This document shows, piece after piece, positions 1 through 7,210 of a stretch of DNA of 8,788 bases (its first letter is position 1; every line of letters starts with the position of its first letter). The position numbers were made by a program, and so were the translations under genes. The stretch is from Flavobacteriaceae bacterium (GTDB lineage Bacteria > Bacteroidota > Bacteroidia > Flavobacteriales > Flavobacteriaceae), in contig WFZY01000360.1 of assembly GCA_015489265.1 (NCBI GenBank), forward strand, positions 1-8,788, in the 5' to 3' direction. Under the pieces are notes generated by a model. The model ran no database searches. It was not told where the DNA came from and worked only from the letters and a program-made list of their open reading frames with translations.

Positions 1-3000
1 ACGGAGAGCCGCTTCCGGGTGTTAATATTGTTGTAAAAGGTACCAATACCGGTGCTACAACAGATTTTGACGGTAAATATACCATCAAAGCGGACAAAGG
101 GCAAACCCTTATGTTCTCTTATGTGGGTTATAATTCCGTTGAAAAGAAAGTAGGAGACTCTAATGTCATCAATGTGAAATTAAAAGAAAGTTCTAATAAG
201 CTTGATGAAGTAGTTGTTTCTGCTGTTGCAGGCGCAACCGAAAAGAAAAAATTGTCGGTTTCTGTTGTTTCTGTAAAAGCAAAGGATATCAATAGAGCTC
301 CCGCACATTCAGCTGCAAGCGCACTTGAAGGAAAAGTTGCAGGTGTTTCAATTACGAATTTAGGACGCCCTGGTGCCGGAGCTGCTATAATTCTGAGGGG
401 AGCAGCTAACTTATATGGATCTCAAACACCATTAATTATTGTTGATGGGGCTGTTTTAGAAGGAGGATTATCTGACATCAATGTTGACGATATAGCTAGC
501 ATGGAAGTTGTAAAAGGAGCTTCGGCTTCATCTTTCTATGGTTCAAAAGCAGGAAATGGTGTTATTGTAATAACAACTAAAAAAGGTAAAATTGGACAAA
601 CCAACATAACTGTTAGATCAGAAACTGGGTTTTCTAATATTTCAAAGTTTGTTAAAACTAATCAATCACATGATTATGTTTTAGCATCAGATTGGGAAGA
701 TTTTAAAGGTAAATACACCAAATATGATGGTGTTACGTATCCCAGCACATACAGAGGCGTATATGCTGCTGCTGGTCCTGATGCTGTTATAGCAGGACAA
801 CCTGTTCAAGAAGCAGATCACTATGCTGATAATCCATATGGTGTATATAATGATCATCAAAAAGAATTATTTAAAACTGGAATTAACCAAACATTATATA
901 CTTCGATTTCATCCGGAAATGAAAAGTCCCAATTATTTTTCTCCGCAGAAAAAACTAATTTAGAAGGTATCCTTAAAGAAGCAGAAGGGTATCAGAGAAG
1001 TAGTATTCGTGCAAATGTGGATGTAAAATTATTTGAATGGTTAAAATTTAATAGTGCCAATAATTTTATAATTGTTGATGATCATAGTCCTGTTGGAAGC
1101 AACCAACTATTTAGAACTTTTACAAGGTTGTCACCTGAGGCTAAATTAACCTTACCAAATCCGGATGGCCAACCATATTATTTCAAGCCGGAACCATGGG
1201 ATTCTGAAATTGATAACCCATTATACGAATTATATATTAGGGATTCAAACATTAAGGATAATAAATTTATTGGAAGCTATAACTTGAACGCTAAAATAAA
1301 TGATTGGTTAAATCTTGATTTAGGATATTCTTTCCAAAATGAAAATTATAAATACTTAAGAAATTATCCTTATACAAGATACACTACAACTGGAGATCCA
1401 ATCGGATTTGGTTACAGTAAAGGTAGTTTGTATTCAAAGAATGCTTTAAATATAGCCCAAAAAGCACAAACATCATTGAATTTTAAAAAATCATTTAATG
1501 ATTTAGATGTAACAGGAAAATTAAGTTATTTATTAGAAAATTATGACTATAAAGAAGTTGTTACTTCAGGACATGATTATCTATATAAAGATATTATCTC
1601 ATTTGACAATTTTAAACCAGAAAACGTTACAGCATCATCAGATAATTCAGTAGAAAGGGCTCAAGATTATTTTGCAATTATAGGATTAGTCTATAAAGAT
1701 AAATATATTTTAGATGCTTTATATAGAAAAGATGGGTCATCTATGTTCGGCTCTAATTACAGATGGAATGATTATTATAGAATTTCCGCAGCATACAGAA
1801 TTAGCGAGGATATAAAAATTCCTGGAGTTCAAGAATTAAAAATACACGCCGCTCAGGGAACAGCTGGTCAAAGACCAGAATATGACTGGCGTTTTGAACG
1901 TGTACCTCTTGAATCGGGTAGTCTTTCAACTGATAGAATAAAAGGTAATCCTGATTTAAGACCTTCATTAACTTTAGAAACTGAAGTTGGTCTTAATGCA
2001 AGTTTCCTTGAAAGATTTGACCTAGATGTTACCTATTCACACCAAAATGTAACAGATCAATTTATGCTTGCAGATATTTTTGCTCCTGCTAATAATGGTT
2101 TTAATAAACAATGGTTAAATGTTGGAGATTTAGAATCTGAAACATTTGAAGCAAGTTTAAATTCTAAAATTTTTAAAGGTGATAAAATTAAATGGAATGT
2201 AGGGATTAACTTTACTAAATCTAAATCAACCATTAAAAAACTCAATGTTGCTAAACAAGACGTAGGCCCAGATGGTGGACAAATGTTTAGAATTGAAGAA
2301 GGTGTAGAATTTGGGACTATGTATGGTAGATCATTTGTAACTACATTAGATCAAATGGCACAGCAATTACCCGCTGGAGAAAACATTGATGATTATACAG
2401 TTAATAGTGATGGGGTAGTTGTTAAAAAAGCTGACATTGGTACCGTAAATGAAAAAGCTATTATTCTTGTTGATGAAAATGGAGTACCAGTTGTGGGCCC
2501 CATTGGTAATCAAAATCCTGATTTTAGAGTTGGTCTCACATCAAATTTAACTTATAAAAATGTAGGATTTTATATGCTTTGGGACTGGAAACAAGGTGGC
2601 GATGTTTATAATGTAAACAATCAATGGAATACAATAAAAAACAGAAGTGCAATGGTAGATCAAGCCGGTAAACCTGATAATGAAAAGAAAACCGTTGATT
2701 ATTATCAATCTCTTTATGATGTGAACCAAACAAATGGTTTTTGGGTTGAAGATGGTTCATATGTTAAATTAAGAGAATTGTCTCTCTCTTATTCATTAGG
2801 TAAAAAATATCTATCAAACATTGCAAAAGGATTTTTTAAAGGTGCTAAAGTAAGTATTATTGGAAGAAACTTATTAACATTTACTAAATATTCCGGATGG
2901 GATCCAGAAGTGGCAAAATATGATTCAGATACAAAACAATACTTTGCTGTCGATTTTGGTGTATATCCAAATCAAAGATCATACGGAATGTCAATTGAGT

Positions 3001-3011
3001 TAAAATTTTAA
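1..3011 (+). CDS. SusC/RagA-like TonB-dependent outer-membrane receptor (5' end cut by window)
   Basis: This is the barrel partner of a SusCD nutrient importer: a TonB-driven outer-membrane channel that moves a bound ligand into the periplasm. The frame is open from base 3, so the first ATG seen (111) is internal; 1002 residues are visible and only the signal peptide and a few following residues should be missing. Order of parts: a carboxypeptidase-regulatory-like N-terminal domain (about 3-190, with GVNIVVKGTNTGATTDFDGKY), a TonB-box-like LDEVVVSA (201-224), the plug domain (about 240-590, with LIIVDG, VKGASASSFYGSKAGNGVI and VITTKKGK), then the beta barrel to the end. The chain ends in ELKF, a terminal Phe being usual for outer-membrane barrels. 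The SusD gene starts 8 bp downstream, so the two are surely co-transcribed. The ligand cannot be told from sequence; both glycans and peptides are known for this family. The first roughly 120 bases are more GC-rich than the barrel region. Confidence 0.96.
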   Translation, partial: GEPLPGVNIVVKGTNTGATTDFDGKYTIKADKGQTLMFSYVGYNSVEKKVGDSNVINVKLKESSNKLDEVVVSAVAGATEKKKLSVSVVSVKAKDINRAPAHSAASALEGKVAGVSITNLGRPGAGAAIILRGAANLYGSQTPLIIVDGAVLEGGLSDINVDDIASMEVVKGASASSFYGSKAGNGVIVITTKKGKIGQTNITVRSETGFSNISKFVKTNQSHDYVLASDWEDFKGKYTKYDGVTYPSTYRGVYAAAGPDAVIAGQPVQEADHYADNPYGVYNDHQKELFKTGINQTLYTSISSGNEKSQLFFSAEKTNLEGILKEAEGYQRSSIRANVDVKLFEWLKFNSANNFIIVDDHSPVGSNQLFRTFTRLSPEAKLTLPNPDGQPYYFKPEPWDSEIDNPLYELYIRDSNIKDNKFIGSYNLNAKINDWLNLDLGYSFQNENYKYLRNYPYTRYTTTGDPIGFGYSKGSLYSKNALNIAQKAQTSLNFKKSFNDLDVTGKLSYLLENYDYKEVVTSGHDYLYKDIISFDNFKPENVTASSDNSVERAQDYFAIIGLVYKDKYILDALYRKDGSSMFGSNYRWNDYYRISAAYRISEDIKIPGVQELKIHAAQGTAGQRPEYDWRFERVPLESGSLSTDRIKGNPDLRPSLTLETEVGLNASFLERFDLDVTYSHQNVTDQFMLADIFAPANNGFNKQWLNVGDLESETFEASLNSKIFKGDKIKWNVGINFTKSKSTIKKLNVAKQDVGPDGGQMFRIEEGVEFGTMYGRSFVTTLDQMAQQLPAGENIDDYTVNSDGVVVKKADIGTVNEKAIILVDENGVPVVGPIGNQNPDFRVGLTSNLTYKNVGFYMLWDWKQGGDVYNVNNQWNTIKNRSAMVDQAGKPDNEKKTVDYYQSLYDVNQTNGFWVEDGSYVKLRELSLSYSLGKKYLSNIAKGFFKGAKVSIIGRNLLTFTKYSGWDPEVAKYDSDTKQYFAVDFGVYPNQRSYGMSIELKF

Positions 3012-3019
3012 TTTAAAAA

Positions 3020-4513
3020 ATGAAAAAAATGAAAAAAATAACAAAAATACTAATACCTTTAACACTAATTTTGGTGTTACTGAACTCATGTCAAAAAATG
3101 AGTTCAGATCTGGAGGTTGAAAGTAAAAATGACCCGGATGTTAAAACTTTGGCTAGTGATCCGGTTGCACTTCAAGCAGCAGCAGGTGATATATTTCACA
3201 ACTGGTTTATGGCAATTTCTGATTATAATGGTCCTGGTGGAGCAATGAAAACGATGGCTGATGAAGCCACCTGTTCTTGGGGTAATATGGGGATGAAAGA
3301 TTTATCAAGTGAACCAAGAACTGCTTTTAACAATACACCATCGTACTCTTATGAATACATAACAAGCGATTATTTTAACTCCTTGTATAGTGTTTTATCA
3401 GATGCCAATATGCTAGTTTATGCTGTTGAAAATAATACCGCAACTTTTGACGATCCTAATCAAATATTAATGGCTGGTAAAATGGGGCAAGCGTTATCTG
3501 TAGGATATCTTGCTTTAGTTTTTGATAGAGTATGGATTCCTCAAAATGGACAATCAGTTGAAGTAAATTACCAAGATGCAATGCATTGGGCTCTAGCAAG
3601 AATGGATGAAGCAATTGCTTTAGCAGATAGTGGTACTGGATTACCCGATGGATCTATACCTGGTGCTGATCTGACAGGACCTAGCGTATCCAAACTATTT
3701 AATAGTTTAGGTGCTAGAATGCTCGCCAATGTTGCAAGAAATTCAACTCAAAAAAGTCAAACGGATTGGGCTAAACTTGAACAATATGCATCTCATGGTA
3801 TAACATCAGACTTTACAATTTTTATGGATGATACTAATTGGTATGATTTAATTCCTAAAACTTATTTGGTTTACCCCGGATGGGCACGCGTAGATTTAAG
3901 GGTTATTCATTTAATGGATCCTAACTACCCTGATTACTGGGATCCTGCAACATTATCAAGTTCACCATATTGGGATGCCGCTAACAATACTTTGTTGGAA
4001 GCTAATTCACCAGACTCAAGACTTCAAACTGATTTTCAATATTTGAGTTCTAACAATTTTAGACCTGAGAGAGGATTGTATCACTTTAGTTCTTATAGAT
4101 ACTCAAGATATGATCAATATATTACCGATTGGGTAATGGATCTTGTTGAATATACAAAAGCAGAAAATGACATGTATCTAGCTGAGGCAAAATTAGAGCA
4201 AGGTGATGTTGCTGGAGCTGCTGCAATTGTAAATGCCGGTACAAGAACTACTAGAGGTAATTTGCCACCCGTTGCAGCAAACGCAACAGATGTTAAAGAA
4301 GCTATTATGTATGAAAGATTTGTTGAATTTGGATTTTCAACAATGGGCATAAGTTTTTGGGAAATGAGAAGAAATGATTTACTTCAAGCCGGCACTTTAT
4401 TACATTTCCCAGTCCCTGGTAAAGCATTAGCAACAATACCTGAACCTATTTATACATATGGAGGAACTGAAGGAACACCTGGAGAAGACTACTCAACAGG
4501 TGGATGGAGATAA
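3020..4513 (+). CDS. SusD/RagB-like nutrient-binding outer-membrane lipoprotein
   Basis: Surface lipoprotein that acts as the ligand-binding lid over the SusC channel. The 497 residues are close to the usual 450-550. Residues 1-24 form a lipoprotein signal peptide: a Lys-rich start, a hydrophobic run ILIPLTLILVLL, and a lipobox LLNSC with the lipidated Cys at residue 24. The acidic stretch DLEVE soon after the Cys could serve as the surface-export signal known in this phylum, though the match is loose. The C-terminal part has the typical pattern of an ER(F/R)VEFGF-like segment (about 432-438), an EMRRND helix, and HFPVPGK (462-468), which corresponds to the PIP-type segment of the family. There is a second Met at residue 4, and no Shine-Dalgarno sequence decides between them; the first is used here. 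The gene follows the SusC gene by 8 bp and is followed by a strong terminator. Arg codons are 16 AGA of 18, unlike the next gene. Substrate unknown. Confidence 0.95.
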   Translation: MKKMKKITKILIPLTLILVLLNSCQKMSSDLEVESKNDPDVKTLASDPVALQAAAGDIFHNWFMAISDYNGPGGAMKTMADEATCSWGNMGMKDLSSEPRTAFNNTPSYSYEYITSDYFNSLYSVLSDANMLVYAVENNTATFDDPNQILMAGKMGQALSVGYLALVFDRVWIPQNGQSVEVNYQDAMHWALARMDEAIALADSGTGLPDGSIPGADLTGPSVSKLFNSLGARMLANVARNSTQKSQTDWAKLEQYASHGITSDFTIFMDDTNWYDLIPKTYLVYPGWARVDLRVIHLMDPNYPDYWDPATLSSSPYWDAANNTLLEANSPDSRLQTDFQYLSSNNFRPERGLYHFSSYRYSRYDQYITDWVMDLVEYTKAENDMYLAEAKLEQGDVAGAAAIVNAGTRTTRGNLPPVAANATDVKEAIMYERFVEFGFSTMGISFWEMRRNDLLQAGTLLHFPVPGKALATIPEPIYTYGGTEGTPGEDYSTGGWR

Positions 4514-4531
4514 TCAAACTTATATTATAAT

Positions 4532-4561
4532 AAAAAAACCGCCAAATTTGGCGGTTTTTTT
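4532..4561. terminator. Rho-independent terminator, symmetric, after the SusCD unit
   Basis: A perfect 30-base palindrome: seven A, a CCGCC/GGCGG stem around AAATTT, then seven T. It begins 18 bases after the SusD stop. The stem with a T run on one side and an A run on the other can end transcription from either direction. Confidence 0.93.
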
Positions 4562-4606
4562 ATTACCCATAAACAAAATTAACATAAACAATTTCCTAAA
4601 TATTAT

Positions 4607-4656
4607 GTTAATTAATCCAAACATCAAACAATATAACATACCTTTGTTAATTAATC
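4607..4656. repeat. Two direct copies of GTTAATTAATC upstream of the 600-residue gene
   Basis: The 11-mer GTTAATTAATC occurs at 4607-4617 and again at 4646-4656, exactly 39 bases apart, and each holds the palindromic core TTAATTAA. The second copy starts at the last base of the candidate -7 element, so a protein bound there would cover the expected transcription start. In AT-rich DNA the match could be chance; spacing and position are what make it worth noting. Confidence 0.45.
4639..4646 (+). promoter_or_regulatory. Candidate Bacteroidota -7 element (TACCTTTG)
   Basis: TACCTTTG fits the TAnnTTTG -7 consensus of Bacteroidota sigma factor ABfr. It lies 32 bases before the ATG at 4679, giving a leader of about 28 bases that is A/C-rich and has no Shine-Dalgarno sequence. 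No clear TTG -33 box is seen at the expected spacing, so this is a partial promoter match. Confidence 0.55.
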
Positions 4657-4678
4657 AAAACAACAAACAACAACAAAA

Positions 4679-6481
4679 ATGAGATCACCACACAATTTTC
4701 ATATACCCGTGATGGGTGTTGCTTATACTATAGATACGCCATTGAAAGTAGCTCCTTTCGGTATAGATTCTGTTATTTCACTAGTGGATAATGTGTTATT
4801 AGAAAAACTACGGGCAACCTATAGTGAAAAATTTAACTTGCCCTATAAAGAAATTTCTCAAAAAGCCGAAGACTATATGAGTAAACGTATTACGGCTTAT
4901 CTCGATATGATCAACCAATTAACAACTGAAAAATTTGAGAGTTTAAAAAATAATTTTGAAGATAAAAAAACGGAAATATTTGATTATTTTGAACTATTAC
5001 CGGAAACATCGACTTTGAAACAAAACTTTAAAAAAGTGGTTACAAAAAATGTTAAGGACATCAAACAATGGCTACACCAAAATATGGTTATGGGAAGCAT
5101 TGATGTCAATATCATGACAAAAGTCGATAAAACCAATTATGACAAAAACGGGGAAGCACTGCCTCAAGCATTTAATGATGCCCATGCAGCACTCCGTGGC
5201 TATGCCAACAGTCAACTGGAATCGTCATTGGTATTGTCAGCCGGTATGAGTCCGCGACTGTATAGTTATATTGAAAATTTTGAAGACTTTTATCCTGACA
5301 AAACCGGTTATATCAAGAAAAAAATCATCCTTAAAGTCAGTGATTATCGTTCTGCCCTGATACAAGGCAAATTTTTGGCAAAAAAAGGTTTGTGGGTAAG
5401 TGAATACCGGATCGAATCCGGTTTAAATTGTGGCGGACATGCTTTTGCAACCGATGGTTATCTGATGGGACCTATCTTAGAAGAATTTAAGAACAACCGG
5501 ACAAAGTTGATAGAAGATGTTTATGAAATTTTAGTTAAAGCTTTAGAACAAAAAGCCAAACCCATACCTAATAAACCTTTGTCTATGCGCGTAACCGCGC
5601 AAGGTGGCGTGGGCACTCATGACGAACATCAATTTTTAATCGAGCATTACCAGGTCGATAGTGTCGGTTGGGGAAGTCCGTTTCTATTAGTACCGGAAGC
5701 TACTACCGTAGATAAACAGACAATGCAAGATTTATCAAAAGCAGAAGAAAAAGATCTGTATTTGAGTAATATTTCGCCATTAGGCGTTCCATTCAACAGC
5801 TTACGCACGGCATCGGCAACCAGAAAAAAAATAGAAAAAGCCCAAAAAGGTCGTGCCGGCAGCAGTTGCCCTAAAGCATATTTGGTGTCCAATACGGAAT
5901 ATACCGAAAAACCTATTTGCACAGCTTCCAGACAATTTCAATATTTGAAACTGAAAGAGCTGGATAAAAAAAATCTACCTGAAAAATTATATCAAAATGA
6001 ATTTGATAAGATTACTGATCCCGAATGTCTCTGTGTCGGCTTATCCGAACCGGCAATCGTCACGCACAAAATAGATTACAAAATCAAAGATAATGGTGTA
6101 ACGGTATGTCCCGGACCCAATATGGCTTATTTCGATAAAATCGTTTCTATCAAAGATATGGTCGGGCATATATATGGAAAAGTCAATCTGCTTAGAAAAT
6201 CTTACCGTCCCCACATGTTTGTTAAAGAATTAAATCTGTATATCAACTACTTAAAAAATGAAGTTGACGAACTTAAAACACCAATCGATAAGAAAAAAGC
6301 AAAATATCTAAAAAAATTCACTGACAATATGAATGCCGGTATTGCGTACTATCAAACATTATTTTCTAAAAGCAAAAATAATTGGTCAAAAACTAAAGAT
6401 AGTGTTTTGAGAGACTTACAAATTTCTATGCAAAAAATGGATACACTAAAAGAAAAAATAGAAAAAATAATTATCGAATAA
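4679..6481 (+). CDS. Uncharacterised 600-residue protein with flavin/TIM-barrel-like motifs and conserved-looking cysteines
   Basis: I do not recognise this as a characterised family. It has no signal peptide or membrane segment, so it is probably cytoplasmic. The N-terminus (residues 8-37, HIPVMG..., TIDTP, FGIDSVIS) reads like the first strands of a TIM barrel. Residues 246-270 contain SGLNCGGHAFATDG. Residues 307-342 (TAQGGVGT, then VDSVGWGSPFLLVPEAT) resemble the glycine-rich phosphate-binding end of FMN-dependent barrels such as glutamate synthase or nitronate monooxygenase. Cysteines are at 251, 397 (SSCPK), 414 (PICTAS), 450 and 452 (ECLC), and 477 (VCPGPN); the last five could bind a metal or Fe-S cluster. 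The last 90 residues are Lys/Glu-rich and helical. Start: first ATG of the frame, followed directly by motif-like sequence. It seems monocistronic, between the SusCD terminator and a 204-bp gap. Its Arg codons (11 of 16 CGN) differ from those of the SusD gene. The fold and cofactor are inference from motif resemblance only. Confidence 0.9.
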   Translation: MRSPHNFHIPVMGVAYTIDTPLKVAPFGIDSVISLVDNVLLEKLRATYSEKFNLPYKEISQKAEDYMSKRITAYLDMINQLTTEKFESLKNNFEDKKTEIFDYFELLPETSTLKQNFKKVVTKNVKDIKQWLHQNMVMGSIDVNIMTKVDKTNYDKNGEALPQAFNDAHAALRGYANSQLESSLVLSAGMSPRLYSYIENFEDFYPDKTGYIKKKIILKVSDYRSALIQGKFLAKKGLWVSEYRIESGLNCGGHAFATDGYLMGPILEEFKNNRTKLIEDVYEILVKALEQKAKPIPNKPLSMRVTAQGGVGTHDEHQFLIEHYQVDSVGWGSPFLLVPEATTVDKQTMQDLSKAEEKDLYLSNISPLGVPFNSLRTASATRKKIEKAQKGRAGSSCPKAYLVSNTEYTEKPICTASRQFQYLKLKELDKKNLPEKLYQNEFDKITDPECLCVGLSEPAIVTHKIDYKIKDNGVTVCPGPNMAYFDKIVSIKDMVGHIYGKVNLLRKSYRPHMFVKELNLYINYLKNEVDELKTPIDKKKAKYLKKFTDNMNAGIAYYQTLFSKSKNNWSKTKDSVLRDLQISMQKMDTLKEKIEKIIIE

Positions 6482-6511
6482 GTTTAATAATAGCAGAAAA
6501 AACATAGAAAT

Positions 6512-6563
6512 ATTAATGACATCAATTTATAAAACGACCGTTTTTCAATAAACTGTCATTAAT
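6512..6563. repeat. 10-bp inverted repeat after the 600-residue gene, possible weak terminator
   Basis: ATTAATGACA (6512-6521) and TGTCATTAAT (6554-6563) are perfect inverted copies with a 32-base loop. The loop itself contains a small AAAACG/CGTTTT hairpin (6531-6536 and 6539-6544). The right arm runs into the T-rich TTTTATTATT. This could fold in RNA and act as the 3' end of the upstream transcript, but the stem is AT-rich and the U tract is interrupted. Confidence 0.45.
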
Positions 6564-6634
6564 TTTATTATTAATTATAATTTATTCCATAAAAATTATA
6601 TTTTTGTTAAATTTTATAAAAAATAATATATTTT

Positions 6635-6677
6635 TTAAGATTCTTAACGCAATTTTCAATAACTTTGTGTTAAGAAT
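6635..6677. promoter_or_regulatory. Nested palindromes around the HAD-gene promoter, candidate operator
   Basis: The 13-mer TTAAGATTCTTAA (6635-6647) is a palindrome around its central T and sits where a -33 box would be expected. Its right half also pairs with a copy downstream: ATTCTTAACGCAA (6640-6652) and TTGTGTTAAGAAT (6665-6677) are inverted arms with one mismatch and a 12-base spacer. The hexamer TTAAGA/TCTTAA thus occurs three times, flanking the -7 element. The layout resembles a repressor operator; no regulator gene is adjacent. Confidence 0.5.
6660..6667 (+). promoter_or_regulatory. Candidate Bacteroidota -7 element (TAACTTTG)
   Basis: TAACTTTG matches the TAnnTTTG consensus and ends 18 bases before the ATG at 6686, so the leader would be only about 12-14 bases. 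No TTG is found at the usual -33 position; instead a palindrome covers it. Confidence 0.55.
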
Positions 6678-6685
6678 TAATCTCT

Positions 6686-7210
6686 ATGAAAAACAACATA
6701 AAATTATTCATAACTGACATCAATGGAGTTTGGACCAACAACCGGGTATATTATGACAAAAACGGAAATGAAACCAAATGCTTTAACTTAAATGACGGTG
6801 TTGGAGTTATGTTTTTATACCTCCACAATATTCCGGTGGTTGTCTTAACGGAAGATCATAATGAAATAATCAAATTACGGCTTCAAAAACTTAAAATAAC
6901 CGATTATCATCTGGGTGTCACAAACAAAATAAAAGCAGCGGAAGATATCTTAAAAAAGTATAATGTGACTTGGCACGAAACAGCTTATATAGGTGACGAT
7001 ATTGATGATTTACCTTTGTTAAAAAAAGCCGGCTATGCTGCTGTCCCCGGTCAAGCGCCCTATTACGTCAAAAAAGAAGTACCACATATCCTAACGAAGC
7101 ACGGTGGCGGCGGTGTGTTTAGAGAATTTGTTGAAAAATATTTGGATGAGATCGGACTCCTGAATGAAACAATTGAAAAATATTTATCTATCTACGAATC
7201 TTTAAACTGA
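6686..7210 (+). CDS. HAD-superfamily protein of the KDO-8-P / KDN-9-P phosphatase (KdsC-like) group with altered DxD motif
   Basis: The family removes phosphate from KDO-8-P or from nine-carbon keto-sugar acids such as KDN-9-P, on the way to lipopolysaccharide or nonulosonate surface sugars. The 174 residues match the C0-type (capless, tetramer-forming) members. Visible motifs: motif I TDINGVW with nucleophile Asp11; motif II Thr55 in VVLTED; motif III Lys81 in VTNKIKAAE; motif IV YIGDDIDD with Mg-binding Asp104/Asp105; and a C-terminal GGGGVFREFVEKYL as in the Bacteroides KDN-9-P phosphatase type. Oddity: the second motif I Asp, the general acid/base, is Asn13 (codon AAT at 6722-6724), and the Gly that usually follows motif II Thr is Glu56. 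Activity may be lost or changed. The start is firm, because an in-frame TAA lies at 6671-6673. No CMP-sugar synthetase, aldolase or kdsD gene is beside it. It meets the next gene tail to tail with no gap. Confidence 0.9.
   Translation: MKNNIKLFITDINGVWTNNRVYYDKNGNETKCFNLNDGVGVMFLYLHNIPVVVLTEDHNEIIKLRLQKLKITDYHLGVTNKIKAAEDILKKYNVTWHETAYIGDDIDDLPLLKKAGYAAVPGQAPYYVKKEVPHILTKHGGGGVFREFVEKYLDEIGLLNETIEKYLSIYESLN

Larger units (their letters stand above)
6482..6685. other. AT-rich intergenic region between the 600-residue gene and the HAD gene
   Basis: This 204-bp gap carries no convincing ORF. It holds an inverted repeat shortly after the upstream stop (6512-6563), a very AT-rich middle (about 6560-6630), and a candidate promoter with nested palindromes before the HAD gene (6635-6677). 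Confidence 0.8.

Noticed and set aside
2057..2760. Several 60-74-codon - strand frames
   Set aside because: They are antisense to the SusC barrel coding sequence and show no motifs or leader of their own.
4458..4682. Open frame of 74 codons on the + strand
   Set aside because: It overlaps the end of the SusD gene in another frame, runs through the terminator and the promoter region, and its product is low-complexity Asn/Ile/Lys, as expected from AT-rich noncoding DNA.
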